Source: DATKRB01 sp963794215
Lineage (GTDB): Bacteria > Actinomycetota > Acidimicrobiia > Acidimicrobiales > RAAP-2
DNA: 64,000 nt
Direction: 5' to 3'
Assembly: GCA_963794215.1 (NCBI GenBank)
Contig: CAWCCQ010000009.1
Span: forward strand, 1 to 64,000
The notes below the pieces were generated by a model. The model was not told the DNA's origin and ran no database searches. It worked only from the letters and a program-made list of their open reading frames with translations. A program made the position numbers and the translations under genes. Positions 24,047 to 33,962 of the stretch are shown one piece after another (positions within the stretch are counted from its first letter, which is position 1; each line of letters starts with the position of its first letter).

Positions 24047-26742
24047 TTACAGCTTGCGTTGCGCTAGCTGCGTCCGTGACTTGACGCCAAGCTTGCGGAA
24101 TGCTTTATGCAGGTGGTATTCGACGGTGCTCGGACTAATGAAGAGTTGAGCAGCGATCTCTCTGTTCGTACTTCCCTTTGCAGCCAGGCGGGCGACTTGT
24201 GACTCCTGCGGGGTGAGTTGGTCAAGCGTGTCTAGCGTCCGCTTGCGCGCGGTTTCGCCACTCGCCTGCAACTCAACCCGTGCGCGCTCGGCGAACGCAT
24301 CCATTCCAAAGCCCGTGAACATCTCGTGAGCAATCCGCAACTCGTGACGAGCGTCCAGCCGACGACGCTGACGTCGGAGCCACTCGCCGTAAAGTAGGTG
24401 AGCACGGGCCAGGTCGACAGCGACTCGCGTCCACGCTAGCCGTTCGATTGCCTCGACGTAGAGGTCACTGGCGTGTAAGTCGTCCTCAAGCAGTGCGTGC
24501 GAGCGGGCGGCAATCCCCAAGGCCCAATCCGTACCGCTCGCATTACTCCGGTCCGTCAGGTGCCGATGGGTCTCGTCGGCAAGGTCGAAAGCCCCAACCC
24601 GCACGGCGGCCTCGATCAACTCAGGCATCGCCCAGTTAGAGGTGACGAGCTCGGTGTGACCAACCACCCGGCGCGCCGCCGCCAGTGCCTCGTCATACCG
24701 TCCGAGTCCGTTGTAAAGAACGGACTCCGCCCTATCTACGAAGGACAGACCTGCACCCTCTCCCCGTCCGATCAGCTCAGCACGAGCGGTATCGAACAAC
24801 TGTCTCGCTTCGCCCTCGCGGCCACGCATTGCAGCGAGGCTCACCCCGTGGTACGGCGCGAGGGGGCTTCCGGTCAGCTCCGTCACCTCTTGGAGAGCCT
24901 CCTGGAGAGATGCCGCCAATGCCAATTCGCCCGCGAGCACGTGCATCTGGCCCCGGTGACTAAGGGCGATCGGCAGTTCGCTGAGCGCTCCGGTCTCGCG
25001 GACCAGCTGAAGGTGTAGATCTGCCAGCCGTGTCCAACCTTCGTCATCCCAAAGATGCTGTGTTGCGACGGCCGCTCCCCACATCCAGCGCAACTGCCCA
25101 GTCTTCGACATCTCGCCCTCAATCACGCGCTGCGCCTGGCGCAGAGTCGGAACGGCGCCGCCATAGTTCCCTCTGAGAATTGCAACCAAACCGTCGAGCA
25201 GCAGGTCCGGACCGCGTGGGCTCCGGGCCCGCGGTGCAGCGCTCGCGGCTTCTGCTATCTCGCGGGGCTTGCGCCCGGTCCGGCCAACGGCCCCGCGAAG
25301 ATGGCCGCCGTAAGCGCCTCCAGATACGTCTCTCGGGCCAGCTGAGGATCGACCTCTCCGAGCTGTTTGGCGGCCTTGAGCAGCAACCTCGCGGCGTCGC
25401 CGCTACGCGTCGCGAGGAACGCAATCTGGCCGCGGAGCAAACCCGCCCTCGCCTGCTCGGAGTCGCTGAGAACCCCCGCTTCAGCAGTTGCGACCAAGCG
25501 TAAGGCGTCATCCAGCGCTCCGGCTTGCAACTTTGCCTGGGCCGCCGCGAGTGCACGTCCCGACCGTTGTGAAGCTTCGGGTGTCAACTCCGTTGCTCGT
25601 TCCAGGAACGCCGCGGCGGCCGCGTAACCGCCACGCGCTTGCGCCCGGGCTGCAGAATCCTCCAGTTCCGCGGCGACCTTCTCATCGGGCTTCTGGGCTG
25701 CCTGCGCCCGGTGCCAGGCGCGGCGATCCGGATCGAATTCCGGATCGGTCGACTCTGCAAGCGCGCGGTGGACCCCGCGTCGCTCGTTCGGGGTGGCAGC
25801 CCGGTAGACAGCCGAACGAACGAGGGGATGACGGAACACCACCCTTGGGCCAAAACCCAATAACTCTTCCGACTCAACCGTGTCGGCGGCCGACTCTGGG
25901 ATTCCGAGTCGCTCCGCGGCCCGCCACACGAGCGCCGGGTCGCCGACCGGATCGGCCGCCGCCACGAGCAACAAGCGACGGACATCGTCGGGAAGACCCA
26001 ACAGCCTGCGCGTAAAGCTCTCCTCGATTCCGACGGACAGGGGTACCTCGGCCGGTAGGCCAAATCCTCCCGCCAACTCAGTCAGGGTAAGCCCCCTCGG
26101 CAACTCCAGCACCGCGAGGGGGTTTCCACGCGTCTCGACAACGATCCTCTCCAAGACGGGCCCATCGAACGGAGCCGGCAGCACTGACTCCAACAGCGCC
26201 CTGGCATCTCGATGACCCAAAGGCGTGATGACAAGTTCCGGTAGGCCGTTGAGAGCATCGTCGACTTGCCGCGTGGCGAACAGAAGGACGATGTGCTCCG
26301 CTAACAGCCGTCGAGCTACAAACCCAAGGACCCGCGCCGACGCCTGGTCCAGCCAATGTGCGTCATCGACAACTGCGAGCAGAGGCTGCTCCTCGGCCGC
26401 CTCGGACAAGAGCCCGAGGACTGCCAATCCGATCAAGAACGGATTTGGCGCCGAACCACTGGTGAGTCCAAATGCGACCTCCAGCGCCTCGTGCTGAGGT
26501 TGCGCGAGACGGTCCAGGAGGTCGATGAACGGGGAGCACAGTTGCTGAAGCGCCGCGAAAGGAAGCTCCATCTCCGCTTCGACGCCCGAGGTCTTGGCGA
26601 CCCAATACCTACTCCCGGCTTCTATTGCATACTCGAGCAGGGCGGTCTTGCCCACGCCTGGCTCGCCGTGCACGACCAGAACGCCGCCGCGCCCGGCTAG
26701 TAACCGATTGAGGATCCCACGCTCGCGTTCACGGCCGAACAA
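24047..26742 (-). pseudogene. LuxR-family regulator with N-terminal AAA/NACHT-type ATPase (LAL/MalT-like), one frameshift
   Basis: Start TTG 26742 follows CAGGAGG. Near the N-terminus LVVHGEPGVGKTALLEYA is Walker A and LLAVVDDAHWLDQAS is Walker B with the D-D-A-H-W-L-D signature of large ATP-binding LuxR regulators. About 500 helical TPR-like residues follow. The C-terminal DTLDQLTPQESQVARLAA and STNREIAAQLFISPSTVEYH is the LuxR helix-turn-helix. One missing C in the run at 25264-25267 splits the gene; restoring it reads SPREIAEAASAAPRARSPRG. Corrected length is ~897 residues. Such proteins are ATP-dependent activators of secondary-metabolism or catabolic genes. The target is unknown. The adjacent divergent MBL hydrolase is a candidate. 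Confidence 0.85.
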
Positions 26743-26888
26743 CTGCCCTCCTGACGAAATCCGGACGACACACTTCCATTTCGATGGACATCATTGCTGA
26801 GAACGGGGTTCGGGGCACGCCTCAGGATTTCGACGACTAAGGATTTCCTGGATGCGACCACCTCGCAGGAGCGTTAGCATCCCGGAGG

Positions 26889-27917
26889 GTGGAGAGCGAC
26901 GAGACGGGCGAGCCCTCGCTGAGCCGAGCTCACACGATGTCTGAGGCACTCGTCGAAGAGCATCCGACGACCGTCGACGCACTTTCGGTCCGTCCTCCGA
27001 GCCGCGGTCCAGCGTTGGCTCACCGCGTCAGCGAGCAGGGCTACTACGTCGGGCGGGTCGAAGGCAACCTCTATCGAATCACGGACGGGACCTACCAGTG
27101 TGCGTTCATGACCACTCCCGACGGCGTCGTCTTGTTCGACGCGCCTCCCACTCTCGGTCACAACATCCAGCGTGCCGTAAATGAGATTGCCATGGGCAAC
27201 GGCGTAAGCAACAAGGTGACGTATCTCATCTATTCACATCACCACGCCGATCACGTCGGGGCGTCTTCGCTGTTTGACGGGAACATCATTCGCATCGGTC
27301 ACGAAGAGACGCGAAAGCTACTGCTACGTGACGACGACCCCGCGAGGCCCGCACCAGAAGAAACCTTCCAGGACCGCTGCATTCTCGAGATCGGGGGTGA
27401 GCGTATTGAGCTGGCCTGGCACGGCTCAAATCATTCACCGGACAACATCTTTATTCATCTGCCCGATCACGCCGCGCTCATGCTTGTCGATATTGTGAAC
27501 CCAGGTTGGGCGGCGGTGTGCCAGGGCGAGCTGGCCAATGATGTACCCGGCTACATCGCGGCGGCAGACTACGCGCTCACTTACCCGTGGAAGTACTTCA
27601 TTGGTGGTCATATGGGTCGGCTTGGCACGCGAAACGACATTGCGACGCACCGACAGTATATTGCGGACATCAGGGACAGCTCACAAAGGGCTCTGGACAC
27701 CATCGATTCCGCACCCTACTTCGTGAAGCACGGCGAGAACACCTGGGCCGCCATGAGGGCCTATCTGGAGGCAACCACAGCAGCCGCCGCGGTGCCGATC
27801 ATCGAGAAGTACTCGGGCATTCTTGCGGCCGCTGAGCTCTTCACTACTGGCACGACGTTCCAGATTATGCAATCGATGCGCCTGGACCTTGGCTACGCGT
27901 CGCAGGTGCACCCGTGA
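26889..27917 (+). CDS. MBL-fold metallo-hydrolase
   Basis: 342 residues from GTG 26889; an ATG at 26937 is an equally possible start. YSHHHADHVGASSLF is the H-x-H-x-D-H zinc motif. TPDGVVLFDAPPTLGHNI is the strand before it; HGSNHSPDNIFIHLP supplies the next His, LMLVDIVNPGW the bridging Asp and GGHMGRLG the last His. All metal ligands are present. The family covers lactonases, beta-lactamase-like hydrolases and alkylsulfatases; the substrate is not evident. It is divergent from the large LuxR regulator, ~150 bases apart. Confidence 0.88.
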   Translation: MESDETGEPSLSRAHTMSEALVEEHPTTVDALSVRPPSRGPALAHRVSEQGYYVGRVEGNLYRITDGTYQCAFMTTPDGVVLFDAPPTLGHNIQRAVNEIAMGNGVSNKVTYLIYSHHHADHVGASSLFDGNIIRIGHEETRKLLLRDDDPARPAPEETFQDRCILEIGGERIELAWHGSNHSPDNIFIHLPDHAALMLVDIVNPGWAAVCQGELANDVPGYIAAADYALTYPWKYFIGGHMGRLGTRNDIATHRQYIADIRDSSQRALDTIDSAPYFVKHGENTWAAMRAYLEATTAAAAVPIIEKYSGILAAAELFTTGTTFQIMQSMRLDLGYASQVHP

Positions 27918-28183
27918 GTCTTCGCGATGAATCGTCCAATGCAATTGCACTGGCATTGCTCCTGGGCTTACAACATCGAACGAGGCGCCGAGGCTTGGCT
28001 CGTCGCTCAACCTCCTGGTCTTCTATGGATGAGCACGGCGGCCACGGTCGAAGGAGGGAAGCACCAGCTCGGACACGCACGAGTCAAGAGCCGACTGGGG
28101 GTTTCCTGGATGCGAGCGCGTCCGGGCTGGTAGAGGATGTCAGGGCTACCTCCAGGACGTTCCATGCGAAAGGAAGAAGGCTC

Positions 28184-28882
28184 ATGCCCGACGACTCAGT
28201 AGGCGACTCCGGCTCCTCAATCGACGATCGCCGCCTTCTGCTGGTTGGTGCGGGGCCGGGTCTTGGGATTGCTGTGGCTCGCCGCTTCGCCGACGGCGGC
28301 TATCGAGTGACCTTGATGGCTCGCAGCACGGACGGACTGCGTGATCTCGCTGACGGCCTGGCTGATACCGGAGCCCAGATTGACACTGTCGTTGCCGATG
28401 CCAGCGACCCTGAGGGTCTGCGAGCTCGGATTGCTGAGCTCTATAGCGAACAGGGTGCGCCCGGGCTGATCATCTACAACGCAGTAATGGGGACTCCCGA
28501 CAACCTCCTAAGCTCGAGCGTCGAGCACCTGCACACCGCGTACGCAGTTGACGTCATCAGCGCCATCGTCGTGACACAGGTCGCCGCTCCGACCATGCGT
28601 GCGGCCGGCTCCGGGACGATCATCGTCACGGGTGGCGGTTTCGCAGATTATCCGATCCCAGCCCTCGCGACCATATCCCTCGGCAAGGCAGCGCTCCGAT
28701 CCGCCGCCACCATGCTCGGAGCCGATTTGGAGTCCGATGGTATCCGCGTGACGACATTGACGATCGCCGGCCAGATCGTGGCGGGCACGGGCTTCGATCC
28801 CCAGAGGATCGCAAAGCGATATTGGGAGGTCGTTCACTCCGACGGTCCTTGGCAGTCGGAGTTTCGCTTTACCGGCGAGTAG
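28184..28882 (+). CDS. Short-chain dehydrogenase/reductase lacking the usual catalytic Tyr
   Basis: 232 residues; ATG 28184 follows AAAGGAAGAAGG. LLLVGAGPGLGIAVARRFAD is the Rossmann G-x-G-x-x-G cofactor loop and GLIIYNAVMGTP stands where N-N-A-G is normal. TIIVTGGGFADYPIPALATI leads into SLGKAALRSAATMLGADL: the Lys is kept, but the residue four before it is Ile, so the YxxxK Tyr is absent. It may bind NAD(P) without classical oxidoreduction. It lies 266 bases after the MBL gene on the same strand. Directly downstream is the wreck of another SDR. Confidence 0.8.
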   Translation: MPDDSVGDSGSSIDDRRLLLVGAGPGLGIAVARRFADGGYRVTLMARSTDGLRDLADGLADTGAQIDTVVADASDPEGLRARIAELYSEQGAPGLIIYNAVMGTPDNLLSSSVEHLHTAYAVDVISAIVVTQVAAPTMRAAGSGTIIVTGGGFADYPIPALATISLGKAALRSAATMLGADLESDGIRVTTLTIAGQIVAGTGFDPQRIAKRYWEVVHSDGPWQSEFRFTGE

Positions 28883-28907
28883 GGCTGCGGCGTCTTCGCA
28901 AGTTGCA

Positions 28908-29260
28908 GCGTGATTGGAGGCGCCGGTGCGATCGGGGTCGGCCATGAGGATGCCCTGGGAGCCGATGGTCTGCGCGTGGCGGTCGTCGACCGAACCGGCG
29001 ACATCGTTGCCCATCTGTCTTCGGTGAGCTTGGCCCGAGCCGCCGCCGCTGTCATTGAACGCTTCAGACGTTGCGACGTGTTGGTCACGCGCAGCGGCAT
29101 TCGACCAGCCCGATCTGGCCCGCCGTGATGGCACCACGTGCAAGCGTGAATGTCGATTCCCTTCGATGGTCGACCCAAGCGGTTACACCCGGGATGGCCC
29201 AGCGCAGGTGTGGACGGATCATCTTCGTGATCTCGAAGCAGAGCGTCATCCGATAGCATC
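28908..29260 (+). pseudogene. Decayed SDR gene
   Basis: Three frames hold consecutive pieces of one classical SDR: GGAGAIGVGHEDALGADGLR and VAVVDRTGDIVAHLS (cofactor loop and Asp ending strand 2), FRRCDVLVTRSG (strand 4, normally N-A-G), and VNVDSLRWSTQAVTPGMAQ with RRCGRIIFVIS (strand 5 leading to the catalytic Ser). The rest, including YxxxK, is missing and internal deletions are evident. The N-terminal order and spacing are right, so it is a true remnant rather than chance. Confidence 0.6.
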
Positions 29261-29766
29261 CGTCTTTACACGATGGCCCGTATGGAATTCAGGAGGGGCT
29301 CGAGTGGCTCTGGAGAAGCTGCCTCGCCAATGAGGGACTGCGAAACGAATCAGCGTCTCCCAGCTGCAGGCAACGTTGGCCGATCTCGAAGGCGTACCAG
29401 CCGCCCTCGCGATCGTGGATCAGAACGACATCCTCCGGGACCGGGGTGGTTTACGCCGGTAAGCATTGATGCCGACAGAGCCGTATCCCTCGACGTCGGC
29501 ACCAAGATCGGCGAACAACTTGCCGCAGGAACAGCGGACGGTAGACCCACCAATTGGGTCGGTTGGGCAATAGAGCTGAACCGGTCGATCTGCGTCCTGT
29601 CCCCGCGGGCAACTTCGGATGGTGCGAGTGGTTGCCTGGCGGCGGCCATCGCCGTGGGTGGACCGGGCGGGTTGGTCGGGTCCGACGACGAAGCGCGCTC
29701 GCGTCTCGGCGATGAATTATCTTTCCCAATCGAGCCCTTCTCTAAGAGGGAAGAAGGAGGATCGGC
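29261..29766. other. Gap without a confident gene
   Basis: About 500 bases. One piece, 29360-29460, could encode QLQATLADLEGVPAALAIVD and may be another gene remnant, but I cannot assign it. The end holds AAGGAGG, the ribosome site of the GH15 gene. Confidence 0.35.
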
Positions 29767-31596
29767 GTGGCTTATCAACCGATCGAGACTTACGGCCTCA
29801 TCGGAGACATGCGGACTGCGGCCTTAGTCGGGACCAGCGGGTCCATCGACTGGCTCTGCTTCCCCCACTTCGATTCGCCCAGTGTCTTTGCGGCCATTCT
29901 CGACGACGACAAGGGCGGCGCGTTCGTCATCGCCCCGACCGAAGCGGAGTGTAGGACCAAGCAGCTGTACTTTCCCGACAGCAACGTCCTGGTGACCCGG
30001 TTCCTCTTGAGTTCCGGGGTGGCCGAGATCGCCGATTACATGCCGGTCGGTCCAGCTGCCGAGCAGCACGGACGGCGTTGTGTGATCCGCCACATCCGGG
30101 GTATCCGTGGCACCGTACAGCTGCGGATGCGATGTGCTCCCGCCTTTGATTTCTCCCGGGCGCCCCACCAGGTCGAAGAGGCCGAGGGCGGCATCTGGTT
30201 CAAGTCACCGGTGCTCGACTTGGCGCTCGGATCAGATGTGCCGGTCCGGCTCGAGGGCGCCGCGGGAGTCGCCGACTTTAGCTTGGACGAGGGCCAGGCG
30301 GCGTCCTTCGTATTTGGCGAATCCGATCCTCACAACTCCGACCTGCGTTGTCCACCCGAGCTCCAGCTGGACCTCCTCACGGCGACGGTCGACTATTGGC
30401 ACCAATGGCTCTCGAGCTGTACCTACCGCGGTCGGTGGCGAGAGGTAGTCCACCGTTCGGCTCTTGCACTCAAGCTCCTGACGTTCGAACCTACGGGAGC
30501 CATCGTGGCGGCACCGACCTGTTCATTGCCCGAGGAGGTCGGCGGCAGTCGCAATTGGGACTATCGCTATACCTGGGTACGTGATGCTGCCTTCACGATC
30601 TATGCCCTATTGCGCATCGGCTTCACTGAAGAGGCTGGCGCCTTTATGAAGTTCCTTGCGGCCCGGTGTCACGAGCTCAACGCGGATGGATCCCTCCCGA
30701 TCATGTACGCCATCGATGGTCGAGGCAACCTTGCCGAGGAGGAGCTTAATCACCTCGATGGCTACCGGGGATCCCGTCCAGTCCGGGTTGGCAACGGCGC
30801 GTCAGGACAGCTCCAGCTGGACATCTATGGCGAACTCATGGATTCGGTCTATCTGTACAACAAGCACGGCGCTCCGATTTCCTTTGCGCTCTGGTCCACG
30901 CTTCGCCGCCTCGTCAACTGGGTGTGTGATAACTGGCAGCGAGAGGACGAGGGTATCTGGGAAGCGCGCGGCGGCCGGCGGCAGTGGGTGTACTCGAAAC
31001 TCATGTGTTGGGTCGCCCTCGACCGGGCCCTGCGCCTTGCCGACAAGCGGTCGTTCCCCGCAGATCGCGATCGCTGGCTACGGGTACGCGACGAGATCTA
31101 CGAGGAGATTATGGATCGGGGATGGAGCGATCAGTATCAGGCATTCATGCAGTCCTATGACCGCGACACCTTGGACGCCAGCGTTCTCATGATGCCGCTC
31201 GTGTTCTTCGTCGCACCGAGCGACCCCAGGATCCTCGCAACGATTGACGCCATCAATCGATCACCCGAGGAAGGAGGGCTGGTAGCCAACAGTCTGGTGC
31301 ACCGCTACAACGCGCTTGCCAGCCGCGACGGGCTGCCCGGAGATGAGGGGACCTTCAACATCTGCACCTTCTGGCTGGTCGAAGCGCTAACACGCGCCGG
31401 AAGGGACGACCCGTCCCGTCTGGCGGAGGCCAGGTTCATGTTCGAGGGCATGCTCGGCTTTGCCAACCACCTGGGCTTGTTCGCTGAGGAGATCTCGATG
31501 ACCGGGGAGGCCCGCGGCAACTTTCCGCAGGCCCTCACGCATCTGGGCCTCATCAGCGCGGCCTTCAACCTCGATCTCGCTCTCGGCGTACGATAA
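29767..31596 (+). CDS. Glycoside hydrolase family 15 protein (trehalase/glucoamylase-like)
   Basis: 609 residues, the standard length. GTG 29767 follows AAGGAGG. The N-terminal beta-sandwich opens YGLIGDMRTAALVGTSGSID with W-L-C-F-P-H-F-D-S. The (alpha/alpha)6 barrel carries SRNWDYRYTWVRDAAFTIYA and HLDGYRGSRPVRVGNGA. The C-terminal GDEGTFNICTFWLVEALTRA has the second acidic block. Actinobacterial members include trehalases and oligosaccharide glucosidases that act in the cytoplasm on trehalose or maltodextrins; which applies here is not decided by sequence. No sugar-metabolism neighbours. Confidence 0.9.
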   Translation: MAYQPIETYGLIGDMRTAALVGTSGSIDWLCFPHFDSPSVFAAILDDDKGGAFVIAPTEAECRTKQLYFPDSNVLVTRFLLSSGVAEIADYMPVGPAAEQHGRRCVIRHIRGIRGTVQLRMRCAPAFDFSRAPHQVEEAEGGIWFKSPVLDLALGSDVPVRLEGAAGVADFSLDEGQAASFVFGESDPHNSDLRCPPELQLDLLTATVDYWHQWLSSCTYRGRWREVVHRSALALKLLTFEPTGAIVAAPTCSLPEEVGGSRNWDYRYTWVRDAAFTIYALLRIGFTEEAGAFMKFLAARCHELNADGSLPIMYAIDGRGNLAEEELNHLDGYRGSRPVRVGNGASGQLQLDIYGELMDSVYLYNKHGAPISFALWSTLRRLVNWVCDNWQREDEGIWEARGGRRQWVYSKLMCWVALDRALRLADKRSFPADRDRWLRVRDEIYEEIMDRGWSDQYQAFMQSYDRDTLDASVLMMPLVFFVAPSDPRILATIDAINRSPEEGGLVANSLVHRYNALASRDGLPGDEGTFNICTFWLVEALTRAGRDDPSRLAEARFMFEGMLGFANHLGLFAEEISMTGEARGNFPQALTHLGLISAAFNLDLALGVR

Positions 31597-31723
31597 TGAG
31601 GATCGGGAATTCCCGTGGCGCCTGGATCCAACTGCGGGCGATGTCGAGCACAGAGCAGGTGTCTGTGATCAGGAGGCGATCCGCTTGTTCTATGGCGGGC
31701 GCGCCATAGTCGAGAATCCCCAT
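31565..31723 (-). pseudogene. Possible PIN-domain toxin N-terminal remnant
   Basis: A 52-residue minus-strand frame from ATG 31723 reads ADRLLITDTCSVLDIARSW. L-L-x-x-D-T-C-x-L-x-D-I/L-x-R is how PIN ribonucleases start (first catalytic Asp). The frame then overlaps the 3' end of the GH15 gene and stops, so no complete domain is possible. It could be chance; no antitoxin is adjacent. Confidence 0.25.
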
Positions 31724-31975
31724 CGCGAACCCTGAACTGGATTAGCAGGTCGCCCTCTTCCTGGCAGGCGGGGCCTTACCTCAGAAACCTTCGTCAGCGA
31801 GTCAGGTCGGCTGCGGGCCGTCGTCACCTGAGCGCGATGTTGATGGCGTGATCAGTGACGACGTGAGTACCGCCTCTCATCAAGCCGTGCGCCGCGGCTT
31901 CCAGATCGGCGCGAGGAAATGGCGATATGGAATACTTGAATTCGGTCAGCTAACCACTCTTACTAGGACCTGTCG

Positions 31976-32338
31976 ATGAAGAGTTCAGCAAGCGACGTAG
32001 GCCACTACGTGGCAGACATCGATGCAGACTGGCGTCCAGCCGCCGAGCAGTTGCGAGCAGCGTGTAGACAGTACCTCACCGTATATCAGGAAGAGATGGC
32101 CTATGGAATGCCAACCTACAAGCTCAATGGACAGGCCGAGGTTGCATTCGCGAAACAGGTCAAGTACTTCTCCCTTTACATCATGAAAGAGGAGGTACTT
32201 GACGCGCACCGGGACGATCTCCAAGGGCTAAGCCTCGGCAAAGGATGCATTCGCTATCAGCGACCCGATCAGATCGACTGGGCCATGATTGGGACGCTCC
32301 TCCGAGAGACGAAGACTAGGGCTGTCCGGGTATGCTGA
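31976..32338 (+). CDS. DUF1801 (YdhG-like) family protein
   Basis: 120 residues from ATG 31976. VGHYVADIDADWRPAAEQLR, EEMAYGMPTYKLNGQAEVAF, VKYFSLYIMKEEVLDAHRDD and SLGKGCIRYQRPDQIDWAMI follow the DUF1801 order: helix, E-x-x-x-Y-G-M-P-x-Y, strand Y-F-x-L-Y, and G-K-G-C-I-R-Y/F. The small alpha-beta fold is widespread; its function is unknown. The stop overlaps a short P-loop frame (next entry). Confidence 0.88.
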   Translation: MKSSASDVGHYVADIDADWRPAAEQLRAACRQYLTVYQEEMAYGMPTYKLNGQAEVAFAKQVKYFSLYIMKEEVLDAHRDDLQGLSLGKGCIRYQRPDQIDWAMIGTLLRETKTRAVRVC

Positions 32339-32430
32339 CCGTTCCGATCCTCGTCATCACGGGGCGTCGGGCGCGGGCAAGACGACGGTGGCCCGACTGG
32401 TCGCGGCTGCCTTCGCCATAAGTCGAGCGT
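32332..32430 (+). pseudogene. P-loop kinase N-terminal fragment; rest of gap to 32905 empty
   Basis: From ATG 32332 the text reads LTVPILVIT. After adding one G to the GGGG at 32361-32364 it continues GASGAGKTTVARLVAAAFA, a Walker A start of a nucleoside/AAA-type kinase. The sequence then turns into unrelated text, so only the first ~30 residues are present: truncation plus an indel. The following ~470 bases show no gene. Confidence 0.4.
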
Positions 32431-32905
32431 CAGGCGTGGGTTTCGGAGTGGCTTGCGTGATTTTGAGCACTGCGTGGTCGTGCGATTGGATGACCCCGAC
32501 GTTGCCGTCACTATGGATGGTGGCTGGACGTGATGTCTCGGTGATTACCCGAACCCCATGATGACGTCCCGTTGGCCGTCTTCCGTCGACTGTCGGGGGG
32601 ATCTGTGTAGCAAGTGGTGGATTGGGTTCTGGTTCATTCATTGCCCGTTCGACCGACGGCGGCCTGACGTGGTGGCAGGTATGGCAGATCTGAGGGGGTG
32701 GGGCCGGGTTGTCGGGAAGGACTCGGGGCGGGGGGATCCATGGGCCTCAATCCGCGCCAGGATCGCTTCGTAGCTGAATGGGCTCTCGCTCACGCCGGCC
32801 TCGTCCTCGGGATCAGGCCATCGAGACCCTTCGGGGTTTGGCGAGACCAGGTTCTCAGGCTACGACTGCGAGCGGTGAGACGCGAAGGTCCGCTCGACCG
32901 ACCGC

Positions 32906-33607
32906 CTATCCGATGGTCATGGTACCGCTGACGTCCTTCATGGTCGTGGCGTCCAAGGGGATGGTTCCTGAGACCGGGGTTCCGCCGACGGTCCCGCTAA
33001 ACGAGATGTGGCCGGTTCTCGTTGAGAAGTTCGCCGCCAAGTGGGCCTGGCCGGAGATGGATTCGGCCCCGATCGTTCCGCCAAAGTGGAATGAGACTCT
33101 TGAGGCAGTGGCACTCGTTGCGCTGAGTGTAAGGGTGAACCTCTGCTCAGCCAATGTGCCCGTGACGTTGAAGGTTTCTGCGTACGGCCGGGGTTGTACC
33201 GAGGTGCCCGTGAGTGGCTCGTTCCCGACGTGTCCGTGGAAGGTGGTGCCACTCCTGGTGCTGTTCCAGGTGAGGGCGATCGCCTGGGTTCCTTGGGGAA
33301 GAGGCGCGTGATCGGAGGAAGACGCCTTGTCAACCGCAGTGGGGACACCTTGGGGATCGCTGGTGGAGGAGCCCGACCCCAGCACCACGAGGCCAACGAT
33401 GACGACCACCACCATGGCGGCCGCCACGATGAGAACGACCGGCCGCCTCCATAGAAGGCCTTCAGTCGGCCCTATCCCGTCACTCCGATTGTCCGGTGGT
33501 CCGACGCGGGTGTCAATTACCGCTCTAGCCGCGGGGTGAAGTTCAGGTGGGTACCATCGGCCGTCGGATGCCTGCCACCAGTCAGCACCGCCTGAAACGT
33601 TGCTCAT
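32906..33607 (-). CDS. Membrane-anchored protein with WWQASDGRWYPPE N-terminal motif
   Basis: 233 residues from ATG 33607. Residues ~9-22 (DWWQASDGRWYPPEL) are the short tryptophan-rich cytoplasmic motif related to DUF2510 that I associate with Acidimicrobiia. One transmembrane span follows at ~53-76 (RRPVVLIVAAAMVVVVIVGL). The outer ~150 residues are Ser/Thr/Gly-rich and beta-stranded, ending in repeated short motifs (GTIGAESISGQ, GTVGGTPVSGTI). No enzyme motif. Probably a surface-exposed beta-sandwich on a single anchor. Confidence 0.75.
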   Translation of the reverse strand: MSNVSGGADWWQASDGRWYPPELHPAARAVIDTRVGPPDNRSDGIGPTEGLLWRRPVVLIVAAAMVVVVIVGLVVLGSGSSTSDPQGVPTAVDKASSSDHAPLPQGTQAIALTWNSTRSGTTFHGHVGNEPLTGTSVQPRPYAETFNVTGTLAEQRFTLTLSATSATASRVSFHFGGTIGAESISGQAHLAANFSTRTGHISFSGTVGGTPVSGTIPLDATTMKDVSGTMTIG

Positions 33608-33962
33608 GTTGCCTCCTCCCGCCTGGGCACCCGCATGCCCGAGTCGGCACGGAGAATCCTAGGAGGTCAAGGGTCAGAACGGAGAATCCCTGGAGGGTGT
33701 GAGCTAGCAGGCCACCGCTGAGAGTCAAGGGCCTGCGGTGGGTCGCAAACCCCTCGCCATCGCGGTGGAACACGCTCTGGCTGCATGCCGCGGGGTAGCG
33801 AGAGTTACGGGGCTTGTCCCAGCCTGGTCCGCACGTCGTGCGGGGCTACGTGTCCCTGCCTGAGGAGAAGGTCAGCCAGAGATCGAGCTGTAGAAACCTC
33901 AGCAATCCCTACTACCCCAGCAAGCGCCAGGCGGTTCGAGAGACGAGATTGGCCAGCCGTGG
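33608..33962. other. Gap without a recognisable gene
   Basis: About 355 bases between two minus-strand genes. No motif, repeat or terminator stands out. Confidence 0.4.
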
